From Phoronis australis (taxonomy: Eukaryota; Phoronida; Phoronidae): a stretch of DNA of 64,000 bases. Each line of letters begins with the position of its first letter. Positions within the stretch are counted from its first letter, which is position 1. Positions 12,384-26,139 of this stretch are shown here, in pieces. The notes below the pieces were generated by a model that had not been told where the DNA came from, searched no databases, and saw nothing but the letters and a program-made list of their open reading frames with translations. The DNA lies in the NCBI GenBank assembly GCA_002633005.1, contig NMRA01000780.1, positions 87,209-151,208 of the forward strand, in the 5' to 3' direction. A program made the translations under genes and the position numbers.

Positions 12384-13052
12384 CGCTCATGTTATGTCAA
12401 CTCTATGGAGCACATAACTTTCAAATACGTTGAGTTTTATTTGCTGCCTTTACGGCAGTGAACATTAAATGAAAACTGAAATCCGTTCACAAATCCTACC
12501 ATGAATTTGACCGAGATTACTGCACATAGCAACACAAGTGCTGTTGATGAAAACGAAGCAGCAGAGTGAAACAGGAAACAATTTTGACAACTTACGGGAG
12601 GGCATTTTTAAAACATGCGAAACACAACTTTGTTTTGAAATCGCTTTATTAGCTTTATTGTCAACATAATGTTGGGATAGAAAAACAATTAGTAATTCGT
12701 GCGACGACACAAACTTTATGGTACCATAAACGTTGTGAAAGTGTTCTAATCTCTTAACATATCTTCAACTCAGGCCCGTAGGAAGGTAAAAATTATTGGG
12801 GGGGCACCGATCCTGGTCGATACGTAACTTCTAATTTCGAAACCACTGCGTTGCACTGGGGTGTTTATATAGGTACGTTTTGAATTATATGAAAAAATCT
12901 GTCTACTAATAATAAGGTGTGTAACAGATGCAGTACTTTTAGAGTTATTTTTTGTTAAGATTGACTGGAAATTTTTGGAGCAACATACATGCCGCTCATA
13001 CGATTACTCTTGCTGAACAGTAAGAATGATGTGTGAAATAATTATAAATGTT

Positions 13053-13058
13053 TTTATT
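13053..13058 (-). terminator. Possible poly(A) signal of the EF-hand gene
   Basis: TTTATT on the plus strand, i.e. AATAAA on the minus strand, about 660 bases beyond the stop of the secreted EF-hand gene. It is the first clear candidate I noticed downstream. The long 3' UTR it implies is ordinary for animals but unproven. Confidence 0.3.
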
Positions 13059-13716
13059 TACTCTTCAACATCAATCAGTGGACGTTGCCCTGCTGCACAC
13101 ACTATAAGTTGATGAGACATTTGTATCAGTCGTGCCCCGTAGATTTTTAGATCTTCGGGTTGTCCTTACTGGCTCAGACGGTGGATGAAGACACATGCTT
13201 AAAGACGCAGTATCGAGTCTGCAGTAGCGGTGGGACGGTACAGTATGTAATGTTAGTTAACTACATTTAGCCAGAGTTCAAATTTGGTTCAGAAAACAAT
13301 GCGCCCAGGACTGCAAAGCGCGTATTCCTAATGCGGAGACCGGAATCAACGGAAAACGAAGAATTCTGCGATTTCAAAGTTCGACTACTTTAGCATTTAA
13401 AAACAATATCACATAAAGATATAGCTAATCTTTGTAAGTGTAGTTACTGGAAAACTTCGTTTTACTAGTTACTAACCACTCTGAAGAAATTCTCTTATTT
13501 GTGTCTCGCGTGTACTATGGAATCAGTGCACGTCACAGCCAATTCGAGATGAAAAACGTACTCAGTGGTACATAAACGAACTTTCATAAAATAGTTCTCT
13601 TATTTCCACCACGTTGCTCTAACTGCAGTCATTGATATATAGAGGAACTGGTGTCAGAGAAGTTACATCGAAATAGTTGAAGGAATTTTTTCACATTACG
13701 ATGATCCCAAGCGGTA

Positions 13717-14765
13717 TCATGGTTCCTCGACCTTTGATCTTGACGGCTGCAAACGCCACGGTGCATTGGCAAACTCGTCTTCGTCGATTTCACCGTTGTC
13801 TGCAATTTAAATAATAGATGTTGGACCTTTGTTATCCCTAGTAGAAACCTCGAATCGGTGCTAAGAAAACAATGTAAATTTGTTATCTGCAGTTAAAGTA
13901 GAAAGCTGTTCGACTGAATGTTCAGCACCAGCAGCAACAGTAGCAGCCAGCGGCACTACAGTAACGGCAGCCGCAGCAACAATCCAATTAAAACCAATCA
14001 CACGATTTGCAAACTGGGGCAATGATAAAACTTTTCCTACCGGTGCATGTTATCCCATGAGCCTCTAATGTTGGCCTAAATGCTCAGCCATGTATGAACA
14101 TAAAGACCAAGAGTCTTAATTCTGCTGGAAACTGAATTCCGCCATAAGAAGCTGTTTAGTCATTTGCAATAGCTGACACACAACTGGGAGAATTTTACTA
14201 GCCAACCAACGGTGACGTGTTCCCCAAAGGCACCGACGGAGAAATAAGTGGACTCTCAATCTAACATTGGGTCCCATGCAAGCAGTTGTCATGAAGAAAC
14301 ATTGTAGATATAACACAATACAATTCACTCACCATCCTTGTCTGTAGCTTCAAACGCTTCCTCCAGATTTTCAGACGTTCCCGACACTTGTTTCAGTTCC
14401 TCAATGGTTATGCCCCCATTTTTGTTTACGTCATAATTTTCAAATTTAATCGGCATAGGCACGGGATCAAATTCTTCCAAAACATACTTTTTAAGGTCAA
14501 GATTCAAGTCGCTGATTTCCCCTTTAGTCAGGACTTCCGGTAAGTCAGACTTCTCTCCTTCCGGTTGCACGTCATTGTCCGTTTCTTCCTCAAGAGTTTC
14601 CTCCGGCGGGTTGGCCATTTCCGTTTCTATATGTTCGACGGCCATTTTTGTGCTTTTTTCGTCCAATATTTGCGCCATATCTGCGGGAAGTGCTTTGCCA
14701 CTTGCGTGTTGTACTCCAAAGAGAGCAAGCACCGCCAACAGATGGCACCATGACCGCGGGGCCAT
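13717..14765 (-). CDS. Secreted acidic protein with two C-terminal EF-hands
   Basis: Exon with the start is 14765-14333, then GTGAGT donor; the last exon is 13799-13717 after TTAAATTGCAG, ending in TGA. The joined protein is 171 aa. Residues 1-23 are a signal peptide (hydrophobic core LLAVLALFGV, cleavage near ASG). Residues 45-90 are rich in Glu and Asp. EF-hand loop 1 is about 112-123 (D.N.NGGI...E). Loop 2 is about 142-153 (D.D.NGEID..E) and is completed only by the splice, which supports the model. Both loops carry all the usual calcium ligands. The layout (signal peptide, spacer, EF pair near the C-terminus) resembles MCFD2-like or other secretory-pathway calcium sensors, but no closer family is claimed. 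No HDEL-type retention signal is present. An acceptor (TTTGTTTCAG) at 14807 suggests a further 5' UTR exon upstream. Confidence 0.85.
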
Positions 14766-14806
14766 TGTGCAGACTGTAGAACAAGATTCTGTACTCTTTC
14801 TTCCTC

Positions 14807-17800
14807 CTGAAACAAAAACATAATGATTACTCTGTATCAGTGAACCGGATTTTCAGAGCCTGATATGAGGCGCTGTATCTGTACACCTGTATACATCGCG
14901 CGAAATCCACTTGTTTTGATCTCCTGACGGCAGCCATATTAGGAAAAGAGGATCATTTAAAAGACATGCTTCGACTGCAAACTTCCTAGAACTTTGTGAA
15001 TAACGTTGTTCATCCGCGTATATTAAGAAAGCTAAGGAAAAATATATTTGGAGTTATTCTACTGTTTGTTAATTATAAAACATCCAATACAAGTGTAAGA
15101 GGGTCACACCAGGATAATCACCCCTTATGTACCATGTAAGATTTGCACCAGTATTGCATTTGAAGCAATCTGCGATGGTTTCGGAAATTTCACTGGAGTA
15201 AAACAGCGCCAGCAGTATGCAGATGTTCTGGAACAACCAGGTATTGTTCCACCAGCTTCCTAAAGGCGGCTTCACCTCAGCAGTATGCACCGGAAAACAA
15301 CATGAGGACTTAGGCGAAATTTGATACATCAGTGCCTGACATGAAATGATAGCACTTAAGAGACATAACATCAGAAACACAATCAAAACAAAATGTTCAT
15401 TTTTGAACAATGCATGTTACAAAAATCTGTTTATAACAAGAATCGTTTTCGCTGTGTTGATCAAACTACGCCAAAAATAACATCGTCCTTAATAGTTTGA
15501 AAATTGGGAGATCCAACATATAATCACTCATTTGAAATTACAACTGTACAGTGTTGCAGAATTTCTTGTAGTACATGTACATGTAAGCTCGACCAATTTA
15601 ATTAGATGTGGAATGTTCATGGATACTGCTTCAGAGAGTTTTTTTTTCGTATGCGTCAAAGTTTTGAATTACTAACATTTGCTTTTAAGCAAGTTAAAAC
15701 TTTCAGCTATAAACGTCCAATTTGTCAGAACATGACATTTTCATTTAGCGTTTTCTCATCCATTCCTGGAAGCTACAAAGCCATTGATTTAACCGTATAG
15801 CCTGCGAACTTGACAAAGCCACTTGAAACAAGCTGTGGCCGGGATTTGGCGCATTATAAAAACGATTTCATCGTCGAGAAATTTACGTTCCAGGTCTACA
15901 TCAATTAACTAATTGTGGTACACTCCATTGACCGAGCGCTATCCCTACGTGCACGTATCCACCGCGTGCTCCTACAACCTTTGGCAATACGGACAACACG
16001 TTTGAAAAAACGTCACAACCTGGAGTCACCAAGTGGAGAGAACGGCTCCACCGCGAGTCGGATCACCTAGAACTTTCAAACAACATGTCGTGGAAATCGA
16101 CATTTCGTGAGTCCATCAAGAAACAGTTCGGCAAAGAACCGAAATTGAAAAAGTTTTGAAAGTTAAACGGATACCAAACCCGATTTTGGCCTGTAAACGA
16201 CGTTACCAACCAAATCCTTGAAACAAAATAATGCTCTGCAACCCTCGACAACCCTCAAATGTTTGCAGGAAAATTTGAAAACTCCTTTCAATAACTGCTA
16301 TACGGGCAACAAAAACCTCGAAAATGTCACTTATTGCATAAATTTACGAGTACTGGTCACGTGGCGCACTATATAACATCATGCTTTTCTTCGTCTGAAA
16401 TTACATAAAAACTGAGTGAGGTAAGAAACGCTACTGTGCTGGCTTAGCTTGCGCGCCACCTATTATTGTCGGCTGCGTCTAATGCAGTTAGCAGCGTCAA
16501 GTGAGACACAGAAAGGAATCCCGAAGACCCTGCAACTTACAAACAAGTTCGTATTTTCAGATGAGCGTTGAAGTTGGATAACACTTCACTAGTCCGCAAA
16601 ACCTTAATTTTGTATTGGTCAGGTGGCTATAGTCTATGCTGTGACGAAGAACGATTTTTGCGCATGTTCAGGAAGGAGTCCATGAAAAAAGACCAATCCC
16701 TCACCCAATAAAATCGTACGTCACACGAATGACTCACAAGTATAAAAAGTTGACATGTGGACTGGAAATTACACCATTTTTGTGCGTGTCATACATACGT
16801 TGTGCAACACAACACCCGATAATACATTCCTTCCACTGTTAGAGCTGGTTAAAACTAAAATCAAATTAGGCCTTACACTAGTAAAATTGGTCTCATAATA
16901 TTCCTTACTGCGTTAGGTTTCTATTTCCGTTGTCGACAAGCGACCAAGTAAATCTGTCAAAGTTTATTGTTATTGACCAACTCTGCTATTGCGAATTCGA
17001 AAATTCGGCATGTTGTTATTATCGGTGACTTGAGTATTGAGTTTCTACTCATTCAGTACTCAGATATATAGTCTATCTGAGTTCAGTAGCAATTCACGAT
17101 CAGATGAGCGTGGTAACCTTTTAAAACTCTTAAGTCCTTCGTTTGAGAAGTCATCATTGCGGCGACGTGAAACTTTGATTTATAAGATCGTACAGCGTAC
17201 CTTATGAGCTGAAAATGAGAAACTAACAGTTTTTCAACAGGCTAAACTCTCGATTGGTATACCATCTGTTCCCAACGCCCGCTTCATGTGGCCGGTTTCA
17301 CATGTCCATGTACACAACTGCATGGTTGTATGCATTTTATTTACAGCGTACACATGTGTAACTGGCGACGATAGAATGCGATTCCGTGACCTACATGTAC
17401 ACGCAGCGGAAATATTTACCTGATGAGTGGCATAAAAAGCAACGTCATAAAAATGAAGTTCTAGATTTTGTGTACAGGGATTGCTTGTTGCGTTGGCATA
17501 TTGGCTAATCATGTTAATTAAAAATAAGGGGGTTTAACATTTATGTTGTCGACGTGTAACGGAGGTAAGCGAAAATCAACAAAGTGAAAACGAAAAAATA
17601 ACACATTACTTTACGACTGAGTCAACATCAACAGTACAATACATTGCGATTTAAATGAAACACAGTGTTTTATGTAAACAGTTCCAAAGAAGCCATGTTG
17701 TAATTAGTCCTACGGTCAATGCACGATTTCAATCAAATGCCGGTAATTAAACACCTTAAATCGTTTCGCTTGATGCCTTGGCGCAGTTGGCTGCAGTCAT

Positions 17801-20800
17801 ATATCGGGAATGTCAATAATTAAAGCCCCACGCTTGACCAATTTATTATTCCTAACAAGTAAAATAAAACCACGATTGTTTCGACGAACTATAGCTACAC
17901 AAAAACAACCAGACTCGGTCAATCGGGCAAAATAATAATGCTTAACCGGTGGAATAAAAAGGAAGCTTTCGTTAAATATACAGTGTAGATGTATTTCCGA
18001 CAAAAACAGCCGGGCTTGAAAGATCAGTGAAACTATAACTGTCATGATTGCTTGTTCTTCGAATACCATCTTAAGTACCCGCAAAGATCACACAGATGCG
18101 TAAACTCCAGACAGGTTTAACCGAGAAACGCTTGTTTTGGGATTATGTTGAAAGAGATATGTTCGTGAACAAAATTGACACACTGAAAAAATAAATGAAT
18201 TATGACGACACCAAAGCAAAAAATGTCTAGTTCCTAATTCGTCAGTGAACTTTTTACCTTTGAAATAGTCCATAGTAACATGCTTTGTTTCTCTGATGAC
18301 GTACAATCACGAGTTCACATTTTACGTAATTGCCATCATGAATTTGAACGAAAACCCCCTGTTCATGCAAAATTAAAACGGCATTCATTTGAAACCCATC
18401 CTTTCTGCCAAAAGCATCACAATATGCTGATTTAAGCTATTACATGTATACTAACCGTTACAAAAATGGTTCCGTCTTTTTCCGTGCTCAGTAAGACCAG
18501 GCGTAATAAGTTTCAGGTCACCGAGAGAACGTTTCAGCCCAGTCTTATGTAACTTCAAGTCTCGCATCCGAAACTAATTCCTAGTTCCCAGACACATTTA
18601 TGCCTCCCAAACGGCAGTCTAAGGCAGAAGTAAAAATTGTTAAAATAATTCTGCTAGACAAATCCAACGAGTCAGTATCTCAATTGTCGAGGTTTGCCTC
18701 AGTGCCAGTCCTCATCTTGTCAGCTGTTTGGAATATTAAGCATGACAACACTGTGTGAGAAATCAAATCAAAATCAAATCTCTGTATTTATAGTCAGTTT
18801 GACAAATAGACAAACACTAGCCAAGGGCTAGTATCACCGACTGTATATGTAAATACAAGGATATATGACGAAAACAGTTGATTTCCCTTTCAGAGATCTA
18901 CTGACAAATATACATACTGTGGTTCGTTTCGTCCGCGCGTATAGAGACAAGCACAGCGTCGTCCAATATAATCCCATCTTGCAGGAAATTAGTATATGAT
19001 TATATTCCAGAGATCTCTTGGTGTGTGTTTGTTTACATAAAGTGCACTAGCCGCGATAAATAATTTGAGCTAAATGTTTGGGCTTGTCAAAAGTATTGGT
19101 TTAACATTGCAGCAGTCAACAGCAGAGACAGTTCTTGGTTATATTTTTTCTCCAACTTTTCAGGGTCGCTGGTATATGTATGGTTTTCCAGTCGCGTCAA
19201 GTCCATATCCATTATTATTTCAGCTGCATTTTGTTTAAAAGATTATCTTTAAGTTATTCTTTAAAAATTCTCTTGTTAGCTCGGCGTTGCAAAGAATTTG
19301 AGTCTACATTTAATACTTCATAAGCGAATTTAGTAAGGAACAGAACTCCCGCCATCACTTCCCGAGCATGACCAAAATAACCAAAAAAAGAAAGTGACGC
19401 GGACATGCCGTCGCTAATGTTTGTCCTTAGGAAATTGTGGTTTTAAGCGCGCGATGCCACTCCCGCCTCGTTCGGCACCACTGCAGACGATTTGCAGTCG
19501 TACTCAATACAAAAATCGGAACAGACCAGAGTTCAGAAGCTGCCTGACGAATATAGAACAGTTTAGCCAAAATCACGTGATCACATTTAAAATACAAGGC
19601 ACCGTATCGCGTAATCTCGCGAAGAGTTGCTTTTTAGCGTGGTCCGTAGAGGCACAAGTCAGTGCGTGCTGAGTGTTGTTGTTTTTAGCATCTGTTACTG
19701 TGAATACAAATTAGAAAACCTAGGTAGAGTTCAACAACCGATGACTTTCGACAAGACACGATTCGAAAATACTCGAGGGACTCAACCACTCAATGAAGTG
19801 CATCGCATTAGGATAGGCGTGGTAAAAGCAAAAGTTACTGTTTGAATAGTTTGAATTCCTTGTAGACATCATGAATAAAATGACAGCCTTGAAATAAAAG
19901 GTTTCTAACTGTTCTTAATTAAACTCACGTCGTGCCATTGAACTGGAAACGTTACGGGAAAACATTCATGCCGAGCCGGTAATGCTGTTCGCGAACGATG
20001 CCACTACAAGTCAGATACGAATTGATGAGTTTGGGTGCGCCCTAATCCACATACACTGTATGCTGCCCACCCAAGCTTGTTTCCGATTTATGCCTTTTCG
20101 ACGACCCCGAGTACTGAAAATTCATGAAAAGATAAATAAAATCCCAACAGAATTGATTAGCCGGGTTTGCTAAACCAAATTCTAATTGGAAATACGGCGT
20201 AGGCAAGCTGTGTAAATATCACAACTGCCCAGCAGAAAAGTTTTGTGTCAAATTATGTTGAAAGTCACATTTTTACAGTGGCACTTAAAGGGATCGATAC
20301 AATGGCCGAGATATGTGATTTCCTGAGCCCAACCTCAGCGCGGAACAGAACCCACAACCGCGGTAGCTGTCTAACTCTCTGCTGGTGTAAGCTAAATCCC
20401 TTCAGATTGCATTAGTCTCAACTTGTTCCCTATTCAGATGCCGAAGTGATTTCTGTCCTTGCAAAGAACTCGGTTGTTTCCAGAGCCCATGCTCGTCTAT
20501 AACAGGACACACGCGCATTGACAGGTCAACTTGCAGAGTATATTCTCAACCAATATCAGTATCTTTGGCAATACTCTAGTCAGCTCTACCAAATCCAGAG
20601 CAAACGTGTAAGCACATATTTTGACAAAGGAACCTATCATTTGAGAGCAATTTCGTAACGGCAAGCGGACGAGACATAAATTGTTTTTTGAAACGGAATT
20701 CAACCGGTGAAATGTATGAACTTGATATCACCATCTGTTTAGAAAACCCTGGCAAAGGCGAGAACTGGCAATCTGTAACAAAATCACGAATGTACGGCGA

Positions 20801-23800
20801 ATTTTGTTGCTTTATGGATCTGGTCAAAGCTAATAACTTCAACTGAGAAGTGTGTTCCATTCAACAATAGTAAAAAAATGCGTTTATCTTTTCCGGTTGC
20901 AAACAGACAATGTCCCTCTGTGACGAGACAGAGAGTATAATATTAGTCAAATAAACAACGAGAAACAAATCGAATACTTTACCTGTTTCTATTTTCGGTG
21001 TTCTGAGCTCAAGCACACTAATTTCTCACCTAATCCTTGGATCAGTTCAAGTGATCTGAGTCGAAAAAAATACACAACTCATTATTTAAGAACAAAATTT
21101 CCGGACTGTCGCAAGCGTAGAGGTCGACTTTAACATTCAAAGCAACGTGCACTGGCAGGGTGCGGGGAGTCAACAGATTTCTGAAGGACAGTAGTCGCGG
21201 CATTCTCATATACTGTACCAACAGTCGCGGTTTTACTTGGCCCGTAAAACTTTGAGAAAATAAGTTAGGTCTACTTTACGAGTGCCCTGGGTCTGTTTCA
21301 TGAAAAGTCAAAACTTCTGCCTTACGCTTTACACAATTCTTCAAGAAGTAAAAAAAATATTACTTGTGCAAAATTCCGGTCCCTGAGAACATGCACCCAA
21401 TATTGTTACTTGCTGAGATATTTCTAGAGTGTGATGCACTGGTACTTACCAGGTTAAACCTTTTTACCAATTGTGAAGTGCTAGCGTTACTCCACGTTCA
21501 TATCACAGACCACTGGTGACGATAATAGGTGCATAGAGCGGTAAGTGCGTCTCATAATTACATGCACTTTTACTACTGAGGACATTACATGTGTTCTTGT
21601 AAAGCCCTCGCGACTTTATGAATTCCCCTTAAGTGGGTTTCACGGTGGGGATGTTAGATAATGCTGTTATGTTGAGTAAATACTCGTGAATTTTGTTCTC
21701 ACTGGACTTCGAGAGGGAACTTTACCAGCACTTTAAGGTTAGGTACGACCGTATCGACATGCTTGTCCAGTTAGTAAATATCTGCAAAACATTAACTGTA
21801 TAAAAGTACACATTTTCTGAAAGTAGATTTTGATTTTCAACTTTACACCAGCAGCTTGCCATTAACTGGATCACATGACCACGCGTTTTTAGTAAATTTT
21901 AGCAACAAGCTTGCATTCATTTCATATCAAAACAACGACGCCAGTGCCATGGTTGGATTTCATTTGATGTAAATGCCTAAAATGAAATTCTGATAACGGC
22001 TGCTGCACAAGCAGTTTTCTAAAATATAATGTCGTTTTAGTTCTATGCATCTTGAACTTTTAATAAAAAATCGCAAACGTCGACATAACTGCTATGTTCA
22101 TGGCTTCTCAGGCAAAAATGGAACTCTTTTTGAGCAGGCCTATGATTTGAATAAAAGTGCATGCTGAGTGAAGGTTTCATGTGAATCTGAACTACCATTT
22201 CTGACGTATGACTGTTCCGAGGTTAGCCAAATTTTCCCATTTTGCTGATGACCCAACTTACCTTAATAGCCGAGTCGTGAAAGGCAGGCCATCGAAATCA
22301 ATCACTTCACTAAAATAAAAACTCGACGCGACTGTCAATTGTGAAGGTTGACAGGCAGACAACCCGTAAGGCTAATGCCCTGAAGCTACACGCGTTGCAA
22401 AGTAAGGTTTGAAAAAACACCCGTTATACTATACATTCCATGATTAAATTTGAAGGCAATCAAAAGATTAACTTTCTGTCGGGATGAGTCACGTGCGTGG
22501 CAGGTCAGGACTTCGAGGTTACCGGAACGTCAAACGCAGACACCGAAAGAAACTGAGCTTCGAATTTGAAATTTCTAAATCCAGATGTATAAATCATAAT
22601 TTCCGGTTACAAAGTCGGTGTATGATACAGGTAACTCAAATACTGACTGGCCAATTCGTGGTTAACTGGTGACAAATCTTTTCAGATGTTCGCATCATAA
22701 CTTTGTCAGGAGACAGGTGTTAATTGTTTGATGATAGTTGGAACTAAAGATCAGCTTTGTTAGAATGTTATAAACATGATATATTCATTGATAATACCGT
22801 GTCTGCTTTCAAATATAACTCACGAATTGAAAGATAACGAAACAAATTCTCACTTTAAATGTAACAATATGTGATAGTTGACACTCCAATAAATGAGATG
22901 CCGGCATAAATTAACTATACATTGCTCGTATATTATTTGTCGCATATGCCCAATTTGAACCAAATACATAACTTTTACATCGAAAGTCATTTTTATCCTA
23001 TTCTAAGGTGGCAATTTTGATATCTTTTTCCATTTTATTAGTAGATTTGAACAATGTATTAACCTATGGGGACTGGGGTGGATACAGAATGAAGTTCAGT
23101 GTTCGATGCTCCAATCATGAGAATTTTGCTGACATTTGTTTGGATAACATTAGATGGTCGACGTGTAGGTTGTACAATTAAGCAGCTATTTCCCTCAACA
23201 GTTGTGGGAAAGGGCAATGTTTTGTCTTTTTATCAGATAAATGGGTGCACGTGAATTGCGCTACAAACAACTAGTAGAAATTCTGGCGTGGCGACGGAGT
23301 CGGACCGGGGACACGATGTGGCCTCATATAGCTAACCTCGGTCTCGCAGCGTATAGTTACTTTTAGTTGGACACGCTTTTGATTGAGATGAGAGCCTATT
23401 CTGAATTATCAGTTGTAAGAACACTTCGACAGGGAATTTACCAGAATTACATTTTGACGGCAGCGGTCACCGCGTTTAGGAACAAATGTCATGCGACTCT
23501 CTGGCTTATCACACAAAGTGAAAAATGAAACAACAAACCTCTTGTACAAACCCACGTTATAACTTACCTTGATCAGTCCCTAGCAATTACTGAGTTATCC
23601 TTAGATATAAAACCAATTCTGGACTGGTCTAAACGTTAAGTGAAGACACCAGTCGACTGCGGCCTCTCAAAGCCTCTTAACGTCTGAACAACTCGCTCAA
23701 ATAGGTTTAATGAGGGTAAGCTTCACAATGTATCTGCTCACCTCTGAAGGGTAGAAGGGCGTGCCAGAGGCAAGCATTCAAATAGTAGTCTTGAGTCTGC

Positions 23801-25330
23801 TTAAATTTCTTAAAGTACCACAAAATAACAAAGGGGTCCTGCGTCGCACCGCAATCTCAAGGATGTACAACAACAGATGTTAGGCCTATTCCCTAGTTCG
23901 CTTTGTGGAGGCAAAATAGGTGAACGTACATTACATGTGTTCAGGCATGTATACTTCAGTCCAGGACAGGAGAATAAGCTGTTTCTATTTATTTTGGTAT
24001 AATTGGTTTGATAAACATGTTCCTTGTGCGTGTTTAAAACTTACTTTACACGGATTTTGATGGACCGACCGATTCCAAAACCGTTAAAATTCTTCATCAA
24101 CACCTTGTTATAAGCTTGAGCCATATTTTATAACAAAATATGGCCACTTAAAATGTAACATTATACCACAACGGCGTGAACATCTCCCTCACTTTGATGC
24201 GTCATTGGAGTGAATTGAAGGCAGTTGTGTGTTTATACACTAAAATATTCATGAATTAAAATGGATAAATCTACATTTTACACTGTTCGTTTTTATCAAT
24301 CAAAGACATCAAAATACTCACAGTTAATGTCAGGGTACACAAGCTTTCACGATCAGCAGTTTCAGCAGCAGAATGATGTTCCGCTAATCGGCGTTGGTGG
24401 AGTAATAAAACAGTCGTGGCGGAAATTCCTCGACATGCATTTCTAATTACCGCTCTAACAGACGGGTGCAAAGTCGAACAGAATCAGACCAAGCTACATC
24501 GGGTGCACGCTTTCCTTGGTTTGAACCCGAAAGTGGGCTCTATTGCAAGAAATTGGGAACATGTCAATAAAGATTTAAATTCCGAGGGTACTTCCATAGA
24601 GAAGATACATAAGGGGGGTGCCACTCAGGATGGTATTTCACTATCAGATTTTTTTTCGGGAATGTGGTGCATTTTCTCAGCTGAAAACGTTCTCCAACAA
24701 GGTTTAAGTTGGAATTCGCCTCTACAGACGGGTTCCACTGGTCGAGTCACGGTGCCTGGTCAACCGAAACAATCCGTGGCAATCCCGCTATGTACATGTA
24801 CTCATGTCTTTTTTATATTGTTTCATGTCATGGGTTAAAATTCAACTGTTCCTATGAAATGATCAGACCTGGAATGAACCCATTAGTATATAGGGTCGGT
24901 GTTTCTCGAAAAAAACTCCTCTGGACCACTAAACCTCCCGATGGCTTTTCCATAATACTCCCTACACATGGGTCCCCTTAATTTTCAAGTCAACTCTTAA
25001 AATGGCTCAGGCTGCACTCCTCACACCCTGTCAAAATGTGACACGTGCGCTCCCTTCAGGTCAAGTTTCAAACGACTCCAACGACGGTACCCAGAACAAC
25101 GAGGTAATTAAATTGCTAGTATGGGACTCAACCCCTAACCAAAGTATTGAAGTATAACATTCATTCGCACACTAAACACGTGGTCCTGGAGTTAACATGC
25201 AGGCCTAGATCTCTGCTGGTTACTAGGCCTACACGGGATTAGCAAAAAGCATGAAATTATTTCACAATATCGTTGATCAAAAGCATTGTCAAGTTACCGT
25301 TTATGCTTTTGAGATGTACTTCATTATTGC
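14807..25330. other. Long region with no recognised gene
   Basis: No open frame shows a domain or coherent splice-linked coding potential. A frame near 15069-15410 on the minus strand begins with a hydrophobic leader-like run, but its apparent start is not ATG and it was not accepted. An AATCAAATCAAAATCAAATC stretch followed by an inverted CTAGCC/GGCTAG word lies near 18760-18840 and may be a repeat end. A 5' non-coding exon of the EF-hand gene may lie here. Otherwise nothing could be supported. Confidence 0.5.
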
Positions 25331-25334
25331 TGTT

Positions 25335-25735
25335 TCACTGGACTTCAAAACCTCTTGCCTGGACTTCAACTGAGACCAGCTGGCAGGACTGCAAAACCCC
25401 GGCAATGACCGGTGCTCTAACAATAATTGTGCTTGTTCGAACCTCAAAACGCGATGTCCGGAACCTCAAAACCAGATGGCAGCACCAGCCCTCAAAAATG
25501 TTTGGCCGGACATCAAAACAGGTTGGCCGGTGCTCAAACACAATGGCCGAACAAATCATCGGCCAACTGGTTATATCACAGACCATCGTGTTTTGCATCC
25601 AGCCAATTAGTTTTTTGGGTAAATCAGGCCATCGCATTTTAAAGTCCGGACATCACGTTTGATCACCGCGCAGCCATTTGGTTTTGCAGTCCATGCAGCC
25701 GACTGGTTTTGAAGTCGGGGCAAGTGGCTTAGTCC
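25335..25735. repeat. Degenerate short repeat with inverted halves
   Basis: A loose unit of about 20-26 bp, near GGCCGGACNTCAAAACCAGTT, recurs through the left and central part. Towards the right the same words appear on the other strand (GTTTTGCAGTCC, GTTTTGAAGTC), so the block as a whole is a rough palindrome of about 400 bp. A 129-codon frame crosses it but has no ATG-led coding character. It is a simple repeat or a decayed foldback element. Confidence 0.5.
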
Positions 25736-25892
25736 GACTACTTGCTGATTCTCTCTTTGAATATACAAAACGGTTCTTTTTCGAACTATTTTTGAGCGGA
25801 CTCGCAAAATGCCGCACGGATTCCTCGGCATTTTGTTTCAGTAACTGTTCTTGGTGAACTGTGCTTGCCAGTGCCGGATGGTCTCGCAGCCT

Positions 25893-26088
25893 TATGACTG
25901 ACGTCGCAGGCTTCGATCAGCTCGGCTATGTCCGCCAACGTCCGCCTCAACCGATTTTAACAAATTTGGTGCAGGAGAAAGAGTTCGTCGATTGCTAATT
26001 ACTATTAAGTCAATGACTTTTATTTAAAATCGATCGAGGCGGACGATGACGGAAATGGCCGAGTTTATCAAAGCCTGAGTCAATCACG
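25893..26088. mobile_element. Foldback or MITE-like inverted repeat
   Basis: Left arm about 25893-25963 and right arm about 26021-26088 are imperfect reverse complements. Both contain GTCCGCCTC followed by a CGATTTTAA-type word, and both end in a CAGGCTT.GAT word. The intervening loop is about 55 bases. No coding capacity. The arms would form a long hairpin. A single N lies 50 bases downstream at 26139. Confidence 0.55.
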
Positions 26089-26139
26089 AGGCTCACCAAA
26101 AACTCACCACTGTGTCGTCTGTTGAAGTTTGCGGCACTN

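Noticed and set aside
13880-14068. Alanine/threonine-rich plus-strand frame
   Set aside because: Lies in the intron of the EF-hand gene on the other strand and comes from a CAG/GCA-rich low-complexity stretch.
15069-15410. Minus-strand frame with a signal-peptide-like start
   Set aside because: The apparent start is a TTG, no family resemblance is seen, and a splice acceptor-like site lies in the middle; the hydrophobic run can arise by chance in AT-rich DNA.
24416-24838. 140-codon plus-strand frame
   Set aside because: No domain, no splice or promoter support, and composition like neighbouring non-coding DNA.
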